DNA of 27,496 nucleotides from an uncultured Collinsella sp. (GCA_902468695.1 CABQZS010000146.1:1-27496), one strand, 5' to 3'; counted from the first letter of the stretch, positions 1 to 8,402 are shown. Made by a program: numbers and translations. The notes: a model not told the origin generated them from the sequence alone.

Positions 1-373
1 CGCCTCGCTGTCCGCGAGCGGTGTCGCCGCCGAGGATGTCGCCCGCGCCGCCGCACAGGCCGCCTACGACAAGAAGGGCGAGGACGTTCAGGTGCTCGAC
101 CTGACCGAGCTTTCCGACGTATGCGACTACTTTGTGCTTGCCACCGGTACCAACAACCGCCAGGTCGATTCTATCGTCGACGAGATCGAGGAGAAGGTCG
201 CCGAGGCTTGCGGCGAGCACCCGTTCTCCATCGAGGGTCGCGAGCAGAAGACCTGGATGCTCATGGACTACGGTTCGGTTGTCGTCCACGTCTTCACTCC
301 CGAAGCCCGCGACTTCTACCGCCTCGAGAAACTCTGGGGAGACGCCCCCCAGCTTCCCCTCAATCTCCTCTAG
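1..373 (+). CDS. rsfS: Ribosomal silencing factor RsfS (5' truncated)
   Basis: RsfS (DUF143) binds ribosomal protein L14 and blocks joining of the ribosomal subunits when nutrients are short. The reading frame (first full codon at base 2) is open to the window edge, so the true start lies upstream; GTG at 92 is internal. The visible 123 residues contain the family hallmarks: the AAYDKKGEDVQVLDLTELS segment, DYFVLATGTNNRQV, and the C-terminal WMLMDYGSVVVHVF and FYRLEKLWGDA blocks. Only a few N-terminal residues are probably missing, since the family is about 110-130 residues long. In many genomes it follows nadD, which cannot be checked here. It is followed by a strong terminator and is convergent with dinB. 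Confidence 0.93.
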   Translation, partial: ASLSASGVAAEDVARAAAQAAYDKKGEDVQVLDLTELSDVCDYFVLATGTNNRQVDSIVDEIEEKVAEACGEHPFSIEGREQKTWMLMDYGSVVVHVFTPEARDFYRLEKLWGDAPQLPLNLL

Positions 374-420
374 GACCTTATTTGGGCTGGGGCTTCTCTA
401 GAGCTACCCTCACGCATATC

Positions 421-463
421 GCCGGGCAGTTGCGGTTTTCCGCACCTGCCCGGCTTTCTTTTT
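421..463 (+). terminator. Rho-independent terminator after rsfS
   Basis: A 9-bp stem GCCGGGCAG (421-429) pairs with CTGCCCGGC (446-454). It continues, after one mismatch, into TGCGG (431-435) paired with CCGCA (440-444) around a TTTT loop. TTTCTTTTT follows at once. The U-rich side faces the + strand, so it ends the rsfS transcript. On the minus strand no T-run follows, so it is a weaker end for dinB. Confidence 0.92.
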
Positions 464-475
464 GCCCAAAGGCGG

Positions 476-1729
476 TTAATCGTTGAAGCGGGATTGGCGG
501 CCGAAGGATAGGGCGGTGTCGCCGAATTTGTCTCGGACGGCGTCGATGGCGACGGAGAGGTCGCGGCGGTCGCTGGATTGGGCTCCGCGGTCATCGATCT
601 CGCAGAACAGGTCGGTCTGGATGCCGCTCTGATGATCAAAGTCGCTCATGCCGATGCCTGCTAAGCGAACATGCATGCCTTCCTGCCAGATGTTGCCGAG
701 CAGCTCGAGTGCCACGGCAACAAAGATATTCTCGTCATCGGTAGGGTGAGGAAGCCGCCGCTGTGCCGAGCGACCGCTTCCATACGAATACTTAAGCTTG
801 AGCGTTACCGTGGCACCCGTCAGTCCCTGACGGCGCAGGCGGCGTCCCACTGACTCTCCCAACAGCGCAATCGCCGCCTCAATATCCCCACGCTCAGTCA
901 AATCTTTAGCAAAGGTGCGTTCATTGCTGACCGATTTGACCTCGCGCTCTTCACCGAGACTCGTGACTTCAGAGATTTCGAGTCCCAGCGCACGCTGACG
1001 CATGCGCTCGCCGTTGACGCCAAAAATAGAGGCCAAGGTGGATTCCGGTGCACGTGATAGCTCGCCGAGGGTGTAGATTCGCATGCGGCGCAGTCGCTCC
1101 TCGGCCGAGCGCCCGATGCCGCTCATGGCAGATACCGGCAGCGCGGCCAAAAAGCGCTGTTCCGTCCCGGGGCGCACGATGGTCAGCCCAAACGGCTTGT
1201 CCCGCTCGCTTGCGATCTTTGCGACCGTCTTGTTGCAGCCCACGCCAATGGAGCAGGTCACTCCCAGCGCTGCCACGCGATCACTGATGCGCCGCGCAAC
1301 CAGCAGCGGGTCCTCGGGTGCAAAGCGACCCGGTGTGATATCGATAAAGGCTTCGTCGATGGATACGCGCTCAACGCGCGGGGTCTCGTCAGCGAGAATC
1401 GCCATGACCTGCGCGCTCACCTCGCGGTAGCGATCAAAGTGCCCGTGCGTCCAAATGGCTTGCGGGCACAAGCGCCGCGCCTCGGCCGAGGGCATGGCAG
1501 AGTGCACGCCAAAGCGACGCGCCTCATACGAACACGTGGACACGACGCCACGCGAATCGGCGTCTCCGCCCACGATGAGCGGCTTTCCGCGCCATTCGGG
1601 ATGATCGAGCATCTCCACGCTCGCAAAAAACGCATCGAGGTCCATCAGGCCCACCGCCGGACCCGTCCAGGGAGGCGGCGTGACGCCCGTGGCATCCTCA
1701 TAACCGTATGTATGTTCGCGTCTTTCCAT
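476..1729 (-). CDS. dinB: DNA polymerase IV (Y-family, DinB)
   Basis: Error-prone translesion polymerase of the Y family, 417 residues. The catalytic carboxylates are visible in MDLDAFFASVE (Asp30, Asp32) and SIDEAFID (Asp125, Glu126). The palm motif YEARRFGV, the helix-hairpin-helix region around SGIGRSAEERLRRM, and a little-finger domain follow. A beta-clamp binding motif, QTDLF, lies at 371-375, with about 42 residues after it. About 25 residues precede the usual N-terminus and no clear ribosome binding site precedes ATG 1729, so the start is uncertain; Met29 is too close to the catalytic Asp to be likely. It is the only minus-strand gene here, convergent with rsfS and divergent from rpsP. 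I see no LexA-type box upstream. Confidence 0.93.
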   Translation of the reverse strand: MERREHTYGYEDATGVTPPPWTGPAVGLMDLDAFFASVEMLDHPEWRGKPLIVGGDADSRGVVSTCSYEARRFGVHSAMPSAEARRLCPQAIWTHGHFDRYREVSAQVMAILADETPRVERVSIDEAFIDITPGRFAPEDPLLVARRISDRVAALGVTCSIGVGCNKTVAKIASERDKPFGLTIVRPGTEQRFLAALPVSAMSGIGRSAEERLRRMRIYTLGELSRAPESTLASIFGVNGERMRQRALGLEISEVTSLGEEREVKSVSNERTFAKDLTERGDIEAAIALLGESVGRRLRRQGLTGATVTLKLKYSYGSGRSAQRRLPHPTDDENIFVAVALELLGNIWQEGMHVRLAGIGMSDFDHQSGIQTDLFCEIDDRGAQSSDRRDLSVAIDAVRDKFGDTALSFGRQSRFND

Positions 1730-1735
1730 GTCATG

Positions 1736-1741
1736 AGTATA
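1736..1741 (-). promoter_or_regulatory. Possible -10 element of dinB
   Basis: On the minus strand TATACT ends six bases before the dinB ATG. If it is used, the mRNA would start at or within a base or two of the ATG, i.e. be leaderless, which fits the lack of a Shine-Dalgarno sequence. No good -35 is seen 16-18 bases upstream (CGCACC), so confidence is low. Confidence 0.27.
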
Positions 1742-1772
1742 CCGCGCAGCTCATGTGGGGTGCGTGTATGTG

Positions 1773-1801
1773 CTTGCAAATCCCGAATTCTTGTCTAAGA
1801 T
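1773..1801 (+). promoter_or_regulatory. Promoter of the rpsP operon
   Basis: CTTGCA (1773-1778), a 17-base spacer, and TAAGAT (1796-1801). Read as TTGCAA with a 16-base spacer it scores 4/6 at both hexamers. The same CTTGCA-N17 arrangement precedes rplS with TATACT, which supports the call. Transcription would start near 1808 and leave a leader of about 120 bases. Confidence 0.55.
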
Positions 1802-1896
1802 ATGGATTTGCCCTCGACTACACCGAAGAAGTTGGTCTCACGGACTTCACCTGCCCGCGTCGATGGCGTATTATGTTCAACTGTTTGTTTGTAGTT

Positions 1897-1911
1897 GCAG
1901 CCTAAAGCTGC
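1897..1911 (+). promoter_or_regulatory. Small hairpin in the rpsP leader next to the ribosome binding site
   Basis: GCAGC (1897-1901) can pair with GCTGC (1907-1911) around CTAAA. It ends six bases before the strong Shine-Dalgarno GGAGGAG (1918-1924). A five-pair stem is weak evidence for regulation; it is noted because r-protein leaders often carry control structures. Confidence 0.3.
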
Positions 1912-1930
1912 TTGGTTGGAGGAGTTTCCT

Positions 1931-2272
1931 TTGGCAGTCAAGATTCGCCTTGCTCGTCACGGCGCTAAGAAGCGTCCGTACTACCGTGTCGTCGTCGCCG
2001 ATTCCCGCGCCCCGCGTGACGGTCGTATCATCGAGGAGGTTGGCCGCTACAACCCGATGACCGCCCCCAAGACCATCAACCTCGACCTCGAGAAGATCGC
2101 CGACTGGCAGTCCAAGGGCGCTCAGCTCACCGACGCCGTCGCCGCTCTGGTCAAGGCCGCCAACGAGGGCGAGAAGACCGAGACCGTCGTCAAGAAGTCC
2201 AAGAAGCAGCTCGCCAAAGAGGCCGAGGCCGCTAAGGCTGCCGCTGAGGCCGCTGAGGGCGCCGAGGAGTAA
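1931..2272 (+). CDS. rpsP: 30S ribosomal protein S16
   Basis: S16 is a small-subunit assembly protein that binds the 5' and central domains of 16S rRNA. The start is TTG 1931, chosen because GGAGGAG (1918-1924) lies six bases upstream and the family N-terminus (A)VKIRLARHGAKKRPYYRVV begins exactly there; an upstream in-frame start at 1895 would add 12 unrelated residues. The protein is 113 residues: about 80 of conserved S16 fold, including SRAPRDGRIIEEVGRYNP, then a Lys/Ala/Glu-rich tail of about 30 residues that is probably disordered. Such tails are common in actinobacterial S16. It leads the operon with khpA, rimM, trmD and lepB. Confidence 0.97.
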   Translation: MAVKIRLARHGAKKRPYYRVVVADSRAPRDGRIIEEVGRYNPMTAPKTINLDLEKIADWQSKGAQLTDAVAALVKAANEGEKTETVVKKSKKQLAKEAEAAKAAAEAAEGAEE

Positions 2273-2275
2273 ATC

Positions 2276-2560
2276 GTGCCTGAGGTTGACGCTGCACAGC
2301 TCGAGGGTGAGGCAATGCTCTCAGATCGCATCGCCGATCTCGTCGAATATCTCGTTGTTCAGATCGTCGACGACCCGGATTCCGTGAGCCTTGAGGTCAT
2401 CGATGGTGATGACGCCTCTACGATTGAGGTTTCGGTCGCCGAGGATGACGTCGCTAAGGTCATCGGCCGTCGTGGCCGTACCATCAAGGCCATTCGCACG
2501 CTCGCCCGTGCACTGGCTGCTCGCCTCGACACTGCTGTCGAGGTAGAGGTTCTGGGCTAG
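2276..2560 (+). CDS. khpA: KH-domain RNA-binding protein KhpA
   Basis: Small single KH-domain protein (formerly YlqC) that binds RNA, usually as a partner of KhpB/EloR. The GxxG loop is visible as VIGRRGRTIKAIRTLARALA, preceded by LVEYLVVQIVDDPDSV, the family N-terminus. Start choice is open: GTG 2276, three bases after the rpsP stop, has GAGGAG at 2264-2269 and gives 94 residues; ATG 2315 has GAGGG at 2303-2307 and gives 81 residues, closer to the usual 75-80. The gene's place between rpsP and rimM is the conserved Gram-positive arrangement and suggests a role near ribosome assembly. Confidence 0.93.
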   Translation: MPEVDAAQLEGEAMLSDRIADLVEYLVVQIVDDPDSVSLEVIDGDDASTIEVSVAEDDVAKVIGRRGRTIKAIRTLARALAARLDTAVEVEVLG

Positions 2561-2564
2561 GACC

Positions 2565-3086
2565 TTGAGGTCCCAGTACAAAAACATCGCCCGTGTGGTC
2601 AAGCCGCACGGAAGGAAGGGGGAGGTCCTCGCGCAGCCGCTGCGGGGGCTTCCTTCTGTATTAGAGCCGGGCATGCGCGTCGCCCTGACGCCGCCGGCGC
2701 TCAAGCGCGACCGCTTTTGCACGGTCGTGTCCGTCACTGATACGGGCGATGGCGATCTGGTCTCGTTTGAGGGCATTGACGACTTGACGGCCGCCGAGGG
2801 TATCACGGGATGCTACGTGCTGGCAAATCGTGAAGACTTTGAGCTCGATTCGCTCGACGCTGCCTATACCGACCTGATGGGTCGCGAGGTGGTCGACGAG
2901 CGTTTCGGTTCGCTCGGCACGATCGTCGAGATCATGTCGACGCCCGCTAACGATGTTTGGGTTGTCGAGGGTGATCGGTACGGCGAGGTACTGATTCCCG
3001 TGACCGAGCAGGTTGTGCTCGATCTTCCCGACACGGGAACAATTTCCGTCCACGTTATGGACGGCCTGATCGATATGGACAAGTAG
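2565..3086 (+). CDS. rimM: 16S rRNA processing protein RimM
   Basis: RimM binds S19 and aids maturation of the 30S head. It is 173 residues from a TTG start at 2565, five bases after the khpA stop. Only a weak AGGA lies just before the start, so translation may be coupled to khpA. The N-terminal domain carries ARVVKPHGRKGEVLAQPL, and the C-terminal PRC-barrel domain carries YTDLMGREVVDE, STPANDVWVVEG and EVLIPVTEQVVLDLPD. A GTG at 2595 is possible but would start only three residues before the conserved HG motif. trmD follows after a ten-base gap. Confidence 0.94.
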   Translation: MRSQYKNIARVVKPHGRKGEVLAQPLRGLPSVLEPGMRVALTPPALKRDRFCTVVSVTDTGDGDLVSFEGIDDLTAAEGITGCYVLANREDFELDSLDAAYTDLMGREVVDERFGSLGTIVEIMSTPANDVWVVEGDRYGEVLIPVTEQVVLDLPDTGTISVHVMDGLIDMDK

Positions 3087-3096
3087 GGAGGACAAC

Positions 3097-3855
3097 ATGC
3101 TTATCGAGACCCTTTCGGTCTTTCCCGAGATGTTTGAGCCCGTCATGTCCACGTCGATTTTGGGCCGCGCCCGCAAGGCCGGCCTTTTTGATTTTAAGGC
3201 GTATAACCTGCGCGACTGGACGCACGACCGCCATCGCACCGTCGATGACGAGCCGTACGGCGGCGGGCAGGGCATGCTCATGAAGGTCGAGCCTATCGCG
3301 GAGGCCATCGAGGCCATTAGCGCAGAGGGTCCCAAGCCCACTGTGGTGTTCTTTACCCCCTGTGGCGAGCCCTTTACGCAGCATGTGGCCGAGCGCCTGC
3401 TCAAAAGTGAGCGCCTGCTGTTTGTGTGCAGTCGCTACGAGGGCGTCGACGAGCGTGCGTATGCGTATGCCGACGAGCGTCTGTCGATCGGCGACTATGT
3501 GCTTACGGGCGGCGAACTTCCCGCTATGGTCGTTGCCGATGCCGTCGTACGCCTGATTCCCGGCGCCCTGGGCGACGAAATGAGCAACGTCGACGAGTCG
3601 TTCTCGACCGCCGAGGACGGAGGCCTGCTCGAGTACGCGCAGTACACCCGTCCTGCCGAGTTCAACGGCGAGGGCGTGCCTCCGGTGCTTGTGAGCGGCG
3701 ATCACGCCAAGGTCGATGCCTGGCGTCGCAAGAACGCCATCGAGCGCACCTGCCGCTGGCGTCCCGACTTGATCGAGACTGCGCGGCTCACGCCCGAGGA
3801 GCGCGCTTACGCGCAGGAGATCCTTGACGCTTCGTATTCGCAGAGCGAGGAGTGA
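3097..3855 (+). CDS. trmD: tRNA (guanine-N1)-methyltransferase TrmD
   Basis: Makes m1G37 next to the anticodon of tRNAs reading CUN, CCN and CGG, using S-adenosylmethionine, and so prevents +1 frameshifting. ATG 3097 follows GGGAGG (3086-3091). The protein is 252 residues, the usual size. Motifs: DDEPYGGGQGM (50-60), CSRYEGVDER (111-120) and the SPOUT knot loop SIGDYVLTGGE (130-140), then the C-terminal helical domain with RRPAEFNGEGVPPVL-type spacing. The stop overlaps the possible GTG start region of lepB, so the two are probably co-translated. Confidence 0.97.
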   Translation: MLIETLSVFPEMFEPVMSTSILGRARKAGLFDFKAYNLRDWTHDRHRTVDDEPYGGGQGMLMKVEPIAEAIEAISAEGPKPTVVFFTPCGEPFTQHVAERLLKSERLLFVCSRYEGVDERAYAYADERLSIGDYVLTGGELPAMVVADAVVRLIPGALGDEMSNVDESFSTAEDGGLLEYAQYTRPAEFNGEGVPPVLVSGDHAKVDAWRRKNAIERTCRWRPDLIETARLTPEERAYAQEILDASYSQSEE

Positions 3856-3857
3856 GT

Positions 3858-4421
3858 ATGGTTCCTACGCAACATTCCGCGTTGAGGGGCGCTTTTGAGT
3901 GGATCGCGGTCATCGCGATCGCGCTTGTGGCCACCTTCCTGATTCGCACCTTTGTGGTCGAGCCCTTTGTGGTGCCCACCGGCTCTATGGAGGACACAAT
4001 TGAGATTGGCGACCAGATCCTGGCGCAAAAGGTGAGCCTCGAGCTCGGTCAGCCCGTCAAGCAGGGCGATATCGTGGTGTTTCACAACCCCGATGGCACC
4101 TCCGAGCATGATGTTCTTGTCAAGCGCGTTATTGCCACGGCCGGCCAGACGGTCGACCTGCAGGACGGCAAGGTGGTCGTTGACGGCCAAGCGCTTGACG
4201 AGGACTATACGACGGGCATGAGCTGGCCACTTTCGGTCCAAGCGCCCGGCGCTCAGGTAAGCTATCCCTACACTGTTCCCGACGGGTGCGTGTGGGTGAT
4301 GGGCGACAACCGCGAAAACTCTGCCGACTCACGCTACTTTGGCCCCGTCGATCGCTCTGATCTGATCGCTGTGGCGCTTGTGCGCTACTGGCCGCTCAAC
4401 CGCATCGGCGCTATCGACTAA
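3858..4421 (+). CDS. lepB: Type I signal peptidase
   Basis: Membrane serine protease that removes Sec and Tat signal peptides outside the membrane. ATG 3858 is preferred over GTG 3852 because GAGGAG (3847-3852) is five bases upstream of it. The protein is 187 residues: one N-terminal membrane segment (about 14-32), then VVPTGSMEDTI with the nucleophile Ser43, the general-base Lys89 in VLVKRVIATAGQ, and the GDNRENSADSRYFGPV box near 149-163. It is short, with a single membrane segment, as in Gram-positive SipS-type enzymes. Location directly after trmD is typical of Actinomycetota, where rplS usually lies next to it; here rplS is 7 kb away. Confidence 0.95.
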   Translation: MVPTQHSALRGAFEWIAVIAIALVATFLIRTFVVEPFVVPTGSMEDTIEIGDQILAQKVSLELGQPVKQGDIVVFHNPDGTSEHDVLVKRVIATAGQTVDLQDGKVVVDGQALDEDYTTGMSWPLSVQAPGAQVSYPYTVPDGCVWVMGDNRENSADSRYFGPVDRSDLIAVALVRYWPLNRIGAID

Positions 4422-4480
4422 AAACCGCTATAGTACAGTACCTAACCGTGTAATCGTTTCGACGAGGGGATATTAGAGGC

Positions 4481-5392
4481 ATGAACGCTTCATCGCTTTC
4501 CTTCCAAGACATCATCCTGCGCCTCCAGCAGTACTGGGGCGAGCAGGGCTGCGTCATTATGCAGCCCTATGACTCCGAGGTCGGTGCCGGTACCTTCCAT
4601 ACCGCGACCACGCTGCGCTCGCTCGGTCCCGCCGAGTGGCGCACCTGTTATGCGCAGCCCTGCCGCCGTCCCGCCGACGGCCGCTACGGCGAGAACCCCA
4701 ACCGCATGCAGCACTACTATCAGTTCCAGGTGCTCATCAAGCCCTCGCCGGTCAACGCCCAGGAGCTCTACCTGGGTTCGCTGGCCGCCATTGGCCTGGA
4801 CCCCAACGACCATGACGTACGCTTTGTCGAGGATGACTGGGAGAGCCCGACCCTTGGCGCCTGGGGCCTTGGCTGGGAGGTCTGGCTCAATGGCATGGAG
4901 GTCACGCAGTTTACGTACTTCCAGCAGGTGGGCGGTATCGAGGTCGACCCCGTGCCCGTCGAGATCACCTATGGCCTGGAGCGCATCGCCATGTATGCGC
5001 AGGGCGTCAACTCCGTCTACGACCTAGTGTGGAGCTACCTGCCCGACGGCACGCCCATGACCTATGGCGACGTGTTCCTCGAGAACGAGCGCGAGTTCAG
5101 TGCCTATAACTTTGAGGTCGCCAACGTCGAGATGATGCGTCAGAAGTTTGACGACTACGAGGCCGAGTGCCACTCCTGCCTGGAGCGCAAGTTGCCGCTG
5201 CCCGCATACGACTGTGTCATGAAGTGCAGCCACGCTTTCAACCTGCTCGATGCCCGTGGCGCCCTGTCCGCGGTCGAGCGTGCCAACTACATCCTGCGCG
5301 TCCGCGCCGTCGCCAAGGCGTGCTGCGAGGCCTACATGGCCGAGGTCGCCGGAGTCAACGAGAATGCCGACCAGGAAGGCGAGGTGGCGTAA
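4481..5392 (+). CDS. glyQ: Glycyl-tRNA synthetase alpha subunit
   Basis: Catalytic subunit of the alpha2-beta2 glycyl-tRNA synthetase, which forms glycyl-adenylate and charges tRNA-Gly together with GlyS. It is 303 residues. Class II features: LQQYWGEQGCVIMQPYD (15-31), the GAGTFHTATTLRSLGP stretch, YAQPCRRPADGRYGENPNR, and GLERIAMYAQG. ATG 4481 has GAGGGGA ten bases upstream and AGAGG almost touching it. The 59-base gap after lepB is too short for a T-box leader, and I see none. This two-subunit form contrasts with the single-chain GlyRS of most Actinomycetota and fits Coriobacteriia. Confidence 0.96.
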   Translation: MNASSLSFQDIILRLQQYWGEQGCVIMQPYDSEVGAGTFHTATTLRSLGPAEWRTCYAQPCRRPADGRYGENPNRMQHYYQFQVLIKPSPVNAQELYLGSLAAIGLDPNDHDVRFVEDDWESPTLGAWGLGWEVWLNGMEVTQFTYFQQVGGIEVDPVPVEITYGLERIAMYAQGVNSVYDLVWSYLPDGTPMTYGDVFLENEREFSAYNFEVANVEMMRQKFDDYEAECHSCLERKLPLPAYDCVMKCSHAFNLLDARGALSAVERANYILRVRAVAKACCEAYMAEVAGVNENADQEGEVA

Positions 5393-5395
5393 GCC

Positions 5396-7492
5396 ATGGC
5401 AGACGCTAAGGATTTCCTGTTTGAGATCGGTACGGAGGAAATGCCCTCCGCACCGCTGAACAATGCCGTCAAGCAGCTTGGCACCATGATCGCCAAGGGC
5501 CTCGACGAGGCCGGTCTGGCCCACGGCGAGGTCCGCGTGATCTCGAGCCCGCGTCGCCTGGCTGCGCTCGTGGCTAACGTCGCCACCGCGACCGATGAGG
5601 TTCACGAGGTCAAGCGTGGCCCCGCGGCCAACATTGCCTTCGACGCTGACGGTAACGCCACCAAGGCCGCCCAGGGCTTTGCCCGCAAGTGCGGTGTGGC
5701 TGCCGAGGACCTGGTCCGTCGCGAGGACACTGACAGTCGCGAGTATGTGTTCGCCGAGAAGAACATTCCCTCCGCACCGGCTACGCCGATTCTGACCGCT
5801 CTGTGCGAGAAGACCATCGCCGGCCTGCAGTGGCCCAACTACCGTAGTCAGCGCTGGGGCCACGAGCACGCCACGTTCGTGCGTCCGGTCCGTTGGATCT
5901 GCTGCCTTTTGGGCGAGGATGTTGTTCCCGTGTCGTTTGCCGACGTGACGAGTGGCAACACCACGCGTGGTCATCGCGTACTTGGCCCTGGTGACCATGT
6001 GGTTGCCAGCCCCGCCGTCTACGAGCAGGTGCTTGAGGACGCCGGCGTGCTTTCTGCCGAGCGTCGTCGTGAGGCCATCCTTGCCGGTATCGCCGAGGTC
6101 GAGGCTGCCCGTCCCGGCTGCCATGTCGATACGCCCAAGAAGGTCTTTGAGGAGGTTATCAACCTCTGCGAGTGGCCGACGGTGCTCGTCGGTACCTTCG
6201 ATGAGGAGTTCCTCAAGGTCCCGCACGAGATTATCTGCGAGTCCATGCTCACCAACCAGCGCTACTTCCCGATCTATGACGGCGAGGGCAAACTCACGCG
6301 TGAGTTCGTGGTCGTCTCCAACAGCAAGCCCGAGAACGCCGAGCGCGTGATCGACGGCAACGAGCGCGTTGTGCGTGCCCGTCTGGACGACGCTAAGTTC
6401 TTCTATGAGGAGGACCTGAAGATCTCCCTCGATGAGTTCCGCGAGCGTTTGGCTAAGGTCGCCTTCCAGGAGAAGCTCGGTAGCGTGCTCGCCAAGTCCG
6501 AGCGCATCGAGCAGCTCGCGCTCGCTATTGCCCGCGAGGCTCATCTGGGCGCTCATCTTGCCGCTGACGCTGCTCGCGCCGCGCACCTGTGCAAGGCCGA
6601 CCTGGTATCCAACGCCGTCGTCGAGTTCACGAGCCAGCAGGGCGTGATGGGCGGTTACTACGCCACCGCGATGGGGGAGAACGACGAGGTCGCCCACGCC
6701 ATTCGCGATCACTATCGTCCCCGCTTTGCCGGTGACGAGCTGCCCGAGGGCATCGCTGGCTGCATCGTGGCCTGTGCCGACAAGCTCGATACCATTGCCG
6801 GTATCTTTGCCATCGGCGAGCCCCCGACCGGCTCTTCCGACCCGTATGCGCTGCGTCGTGCCGCCATCGGCATCATCAACATCCTGCGCGACCGTCTGCT
6901 GATCGACCCCACGTCGCTCATCGACTTCGCCCTCGAGCTCTACAGTGAGCAGGGCATTGAGTTCGACGCCGCCGAGGTCGCCCAGCAGGTCCGTGACTTC
7001 TTCCACGGCCGCCTGGTGAGCATGGCCCGCGACGAGAAGATTCCTGCCGATACCGTTGCCGCCGTCTCCGCGGTGCACATCATCGCCCCGTCCGTCTTCT
7101 TCGCCCGCTGCGCCGCCCTCGACGAGGCCCGCAAGAACGACGCTGAGACGTTCGACAACCTGGCGACCGCCTATGCCCGCGCCGCGCACATCTCCAAGCC
7201 CGAGCTGGGTGCGGAGTACGACCGCAGCCTGATGGGCGAGGCCGAGCTCGCGCTTGCCGACGCCTCCGAGGCTGCTCAGACTGCTGTCGACGTCGCCCTT
7301 ACTGCCGAGGATTACCCGGCCGCATTTGCCGCCCTTGCCGCCCTGCGTGCTCCCATCGACCGTTTCTTCGATGAGGTCATGGTCATGGACAAGGACGAGC
7401 AGCTCCGCGATAATCGCCTTAAGCTGCTCAACCGCTTCGAGGCCGTTTTCTCCGGCATTGCCAACATCGGTGAGCTTGCCCGCAAAAAGTAA
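5396..7492 (+). CDS. glyS: Glycyl-tRNA synthetase beta subunit
   Basis: Large tRNA-binding subunit of the glycyl-tRNA synthetase, 698 residues. The N-terminus DFLFEIGTEEMPSAPL is the family signature. The stretch RWGHEHATFVRPVRWI and the CESMLTNQRYFP region follow. An HD-like domain spans roughly 385-470 (AIRDHYRPRFAGDELP, ADKLDTIAGIFAIGEPPTGSSDPYAL in pieces). A C-terminal DALR-type anticodon-binding domain ends with FFDEVMVMDKDEQLRDNRL. ATG 5396 lies three bases after the glyQ stop with GAGGTGG (5381-5387) upstream, so the subunits are made together. Confidence 0.96.
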   Translation: MADAKDFLFEIGTEEMPSAPLNNAVKQLGTMIAKGLDEAGLAHGEVRVISSPRRLAALVANVATATDEVHEVKRGPAANIAFDADGNATKAAQGFARKCGVAAEDLVRREDTDSREYVFAEKNIPSAPATPILTALCEKTIAGLQWPNYRSQRWGHEHATFVRPVRWICCLLGEDVVPVSFADVTSGNTTRGHRVLGPGDHVVASPAVYEQVLEDAGVLSAERRREAILAGIAEVEAARPGCHVDTPKKVFEEVINLCEWPTVLVGTFDEEFLKVPHEIICESMLTNQRYFPIYDGEGKLTREFVVVSNSKPENAERVIDGNERVVRARLDDAKFFYEEDLKISLDEFRERLAKVAFQEKLGSVLAKSERIEQLALAIAREAHLGAHLAADAARAAHLCKADLVSNAVVEFTSQQGVMGGYYATAMGENDEVAHAIRDHYRPRFAGDELPEGIAGCIVACADKLDTIAGIFAIGEPPTGSSDPYALRRAAIGIINILRDRLLIDPTSLIDFALELYSEQGIEFDAAEVAQQVRDFFHGRLVSMARDEKIPADTVAAVSAVHIIAPSVFFARCAALDEARKNDAETFDNLATAYARAAHISKPELGAEYDRSLMGEAELALADASEAAQTAVDVALTAEDYPAAFAALAALRAPIDRFFDEVMVMDKDEQLRDNRLKLLNRFEAVFSGIANIGELARKK

Positions 7493-7526
7493 GCCAGCTT
7501 GCGCGTAACCGCAAAAGGAGCCCCGC

Positions 7527-8402
7527 ATGGATTGCCCGGTCACCGCTCGTCCCACCGTTATCGTTATCTCCGACTCGCTCGGTGATACCGCTTGTGAGGT
7601 GGTGCTTGCGGCGTCCGGGCAATTTGATGAAGGGGCTTTTTGTGTTTTGCGCCTGCCTAAGGTGACTTCTGTGGAGCAGGTCAAGTCATTTGTGGGGCCG
7701 CGCGTCGATGCCGACCATCGCGATATCGCCGTGTTCCATACCATCGTCGACCCGGCGCTACGTGCTCGTGTGCTCGATTACCTGGGCATGCTGCATATTC
7801 GCTCGGTCGACCTGATCGGCCCGACGCTCGCCGTGCTGTCGTCGCTCATCGGTGTGCCGCCCAAAGGCGTTGCGGGCGTGATTCACAGGACCGATGACCG
7901 CTATTTCCATCGTATCGAGGCCATGGAATATTTCGTTGAGCACGATGATGGACGCGGCTGCGACGACCTTTCGGGAGCCGATATCGTGCTGCTGGGCGTA
8001 TCGCGCACGTCCAAGACGCCGCTGTCGATGTTTTTGGCCTTTCAAGGTTACAAGGTTGCCAATGTTCCGTTGGCCCATGGCATGGAGCCGCCCAAGTCAA
8101 TTTACGAGGTCGACCCGATGCGTTTGTTTGGCCTGATTTCGACCGTCGACGTTATTTCCGAGATTCGCGATAGCCGCTTGGGCGATGACTACGCCCGTGC
8201 CGTTGCCGGCTCCTATGCCGAGCCCGAGAGCGTGCGCAGCGAGCTCGAGGAAGCTCGTGCCCTCATGAAGCGCCTAGGCTGCTTTGTGGTGCGTACCGAC
8301 GGCAAGGCCATCGAGGAAAGCGCTGCCGAGATCATTAGCCACTTGGAGGAAATCCAAGAAGCCCGCGCCCGCCGCGCCGCCAGTCGAGTGCAGCAAAGTT
8401 AG
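7527..8402 (+). CDS. ppsR: Pyruvate phosphate dikinase regulatory protein (PpsR/PDRP, DUF299)
   Basis: Bifunctional serine/threonine kinase and pyrophosphorylase that uses ADP to inactivate, and phosphate to reactivate, pyruvate phosphate dikinase or PEP synthase. It is 291 residues from ATG 7527 with AAAAGGAG (7513-7520) upstream. The N-terminal ISDSLGDTA block (15-22) and the P-loop GVSRTSKTPLS (157-167) with YKVANVPLA after it are characteristic. The target gene ppdK is next downstream, which points to the dikinase rather than PEP synthase. It lies 34 bases after glyS with no terminator between, so it may be transcribed with glyQS. I see no clear terminator after it. Confidence 0.93.
   Translation: MDCPVTARPTVIVISDSLGDTACEVVLAASGQFDEGAFCVLRLPKVTSVEQVKSFVGPRVDADHRDIAVFHTIVDPALRARVLDYLGMLHIRSVDLIGPTLAVLSSLIGVPPKGVAGVIHRTDDRYFHRIEAMEYFVEHDDGRGCDDLSGADIVLLGVSRTSKTPLSMFLAFQGYKVANVPLAHGMEPPKSIYEVDPMRLFGLISTVDVISEIRDSRLGDDYARAVAGSYAEPESVRSELEEARALMKRLGCFVVRTDGKAIEESAAEIISHLEEIQEARARRAASRVQQS

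Noticed and set aside
1873..1905. Ten-codon frame in the rpsP leader, stop in the hairpin loop
   Set aside because: No Shine-Dalgarno and no conserved leader-peptide character visible.
4422..4480. Possible T-box leader or promoter before glyQ
   Set aside because: Only 59 bases, too short for a T-box; TATAGT at 4429-4434 has no -35 at the right distance, so glyQ is more simply read from upstream.
5024..7744. 906-residue open frame on the minus strand across glyS
   Set aside because: Antisense shadow of glyS caused by G/C-rich third positions; the translation is low-complexity Gly/Leu/Val/Asp with no domain, and glyS is unmistakable.
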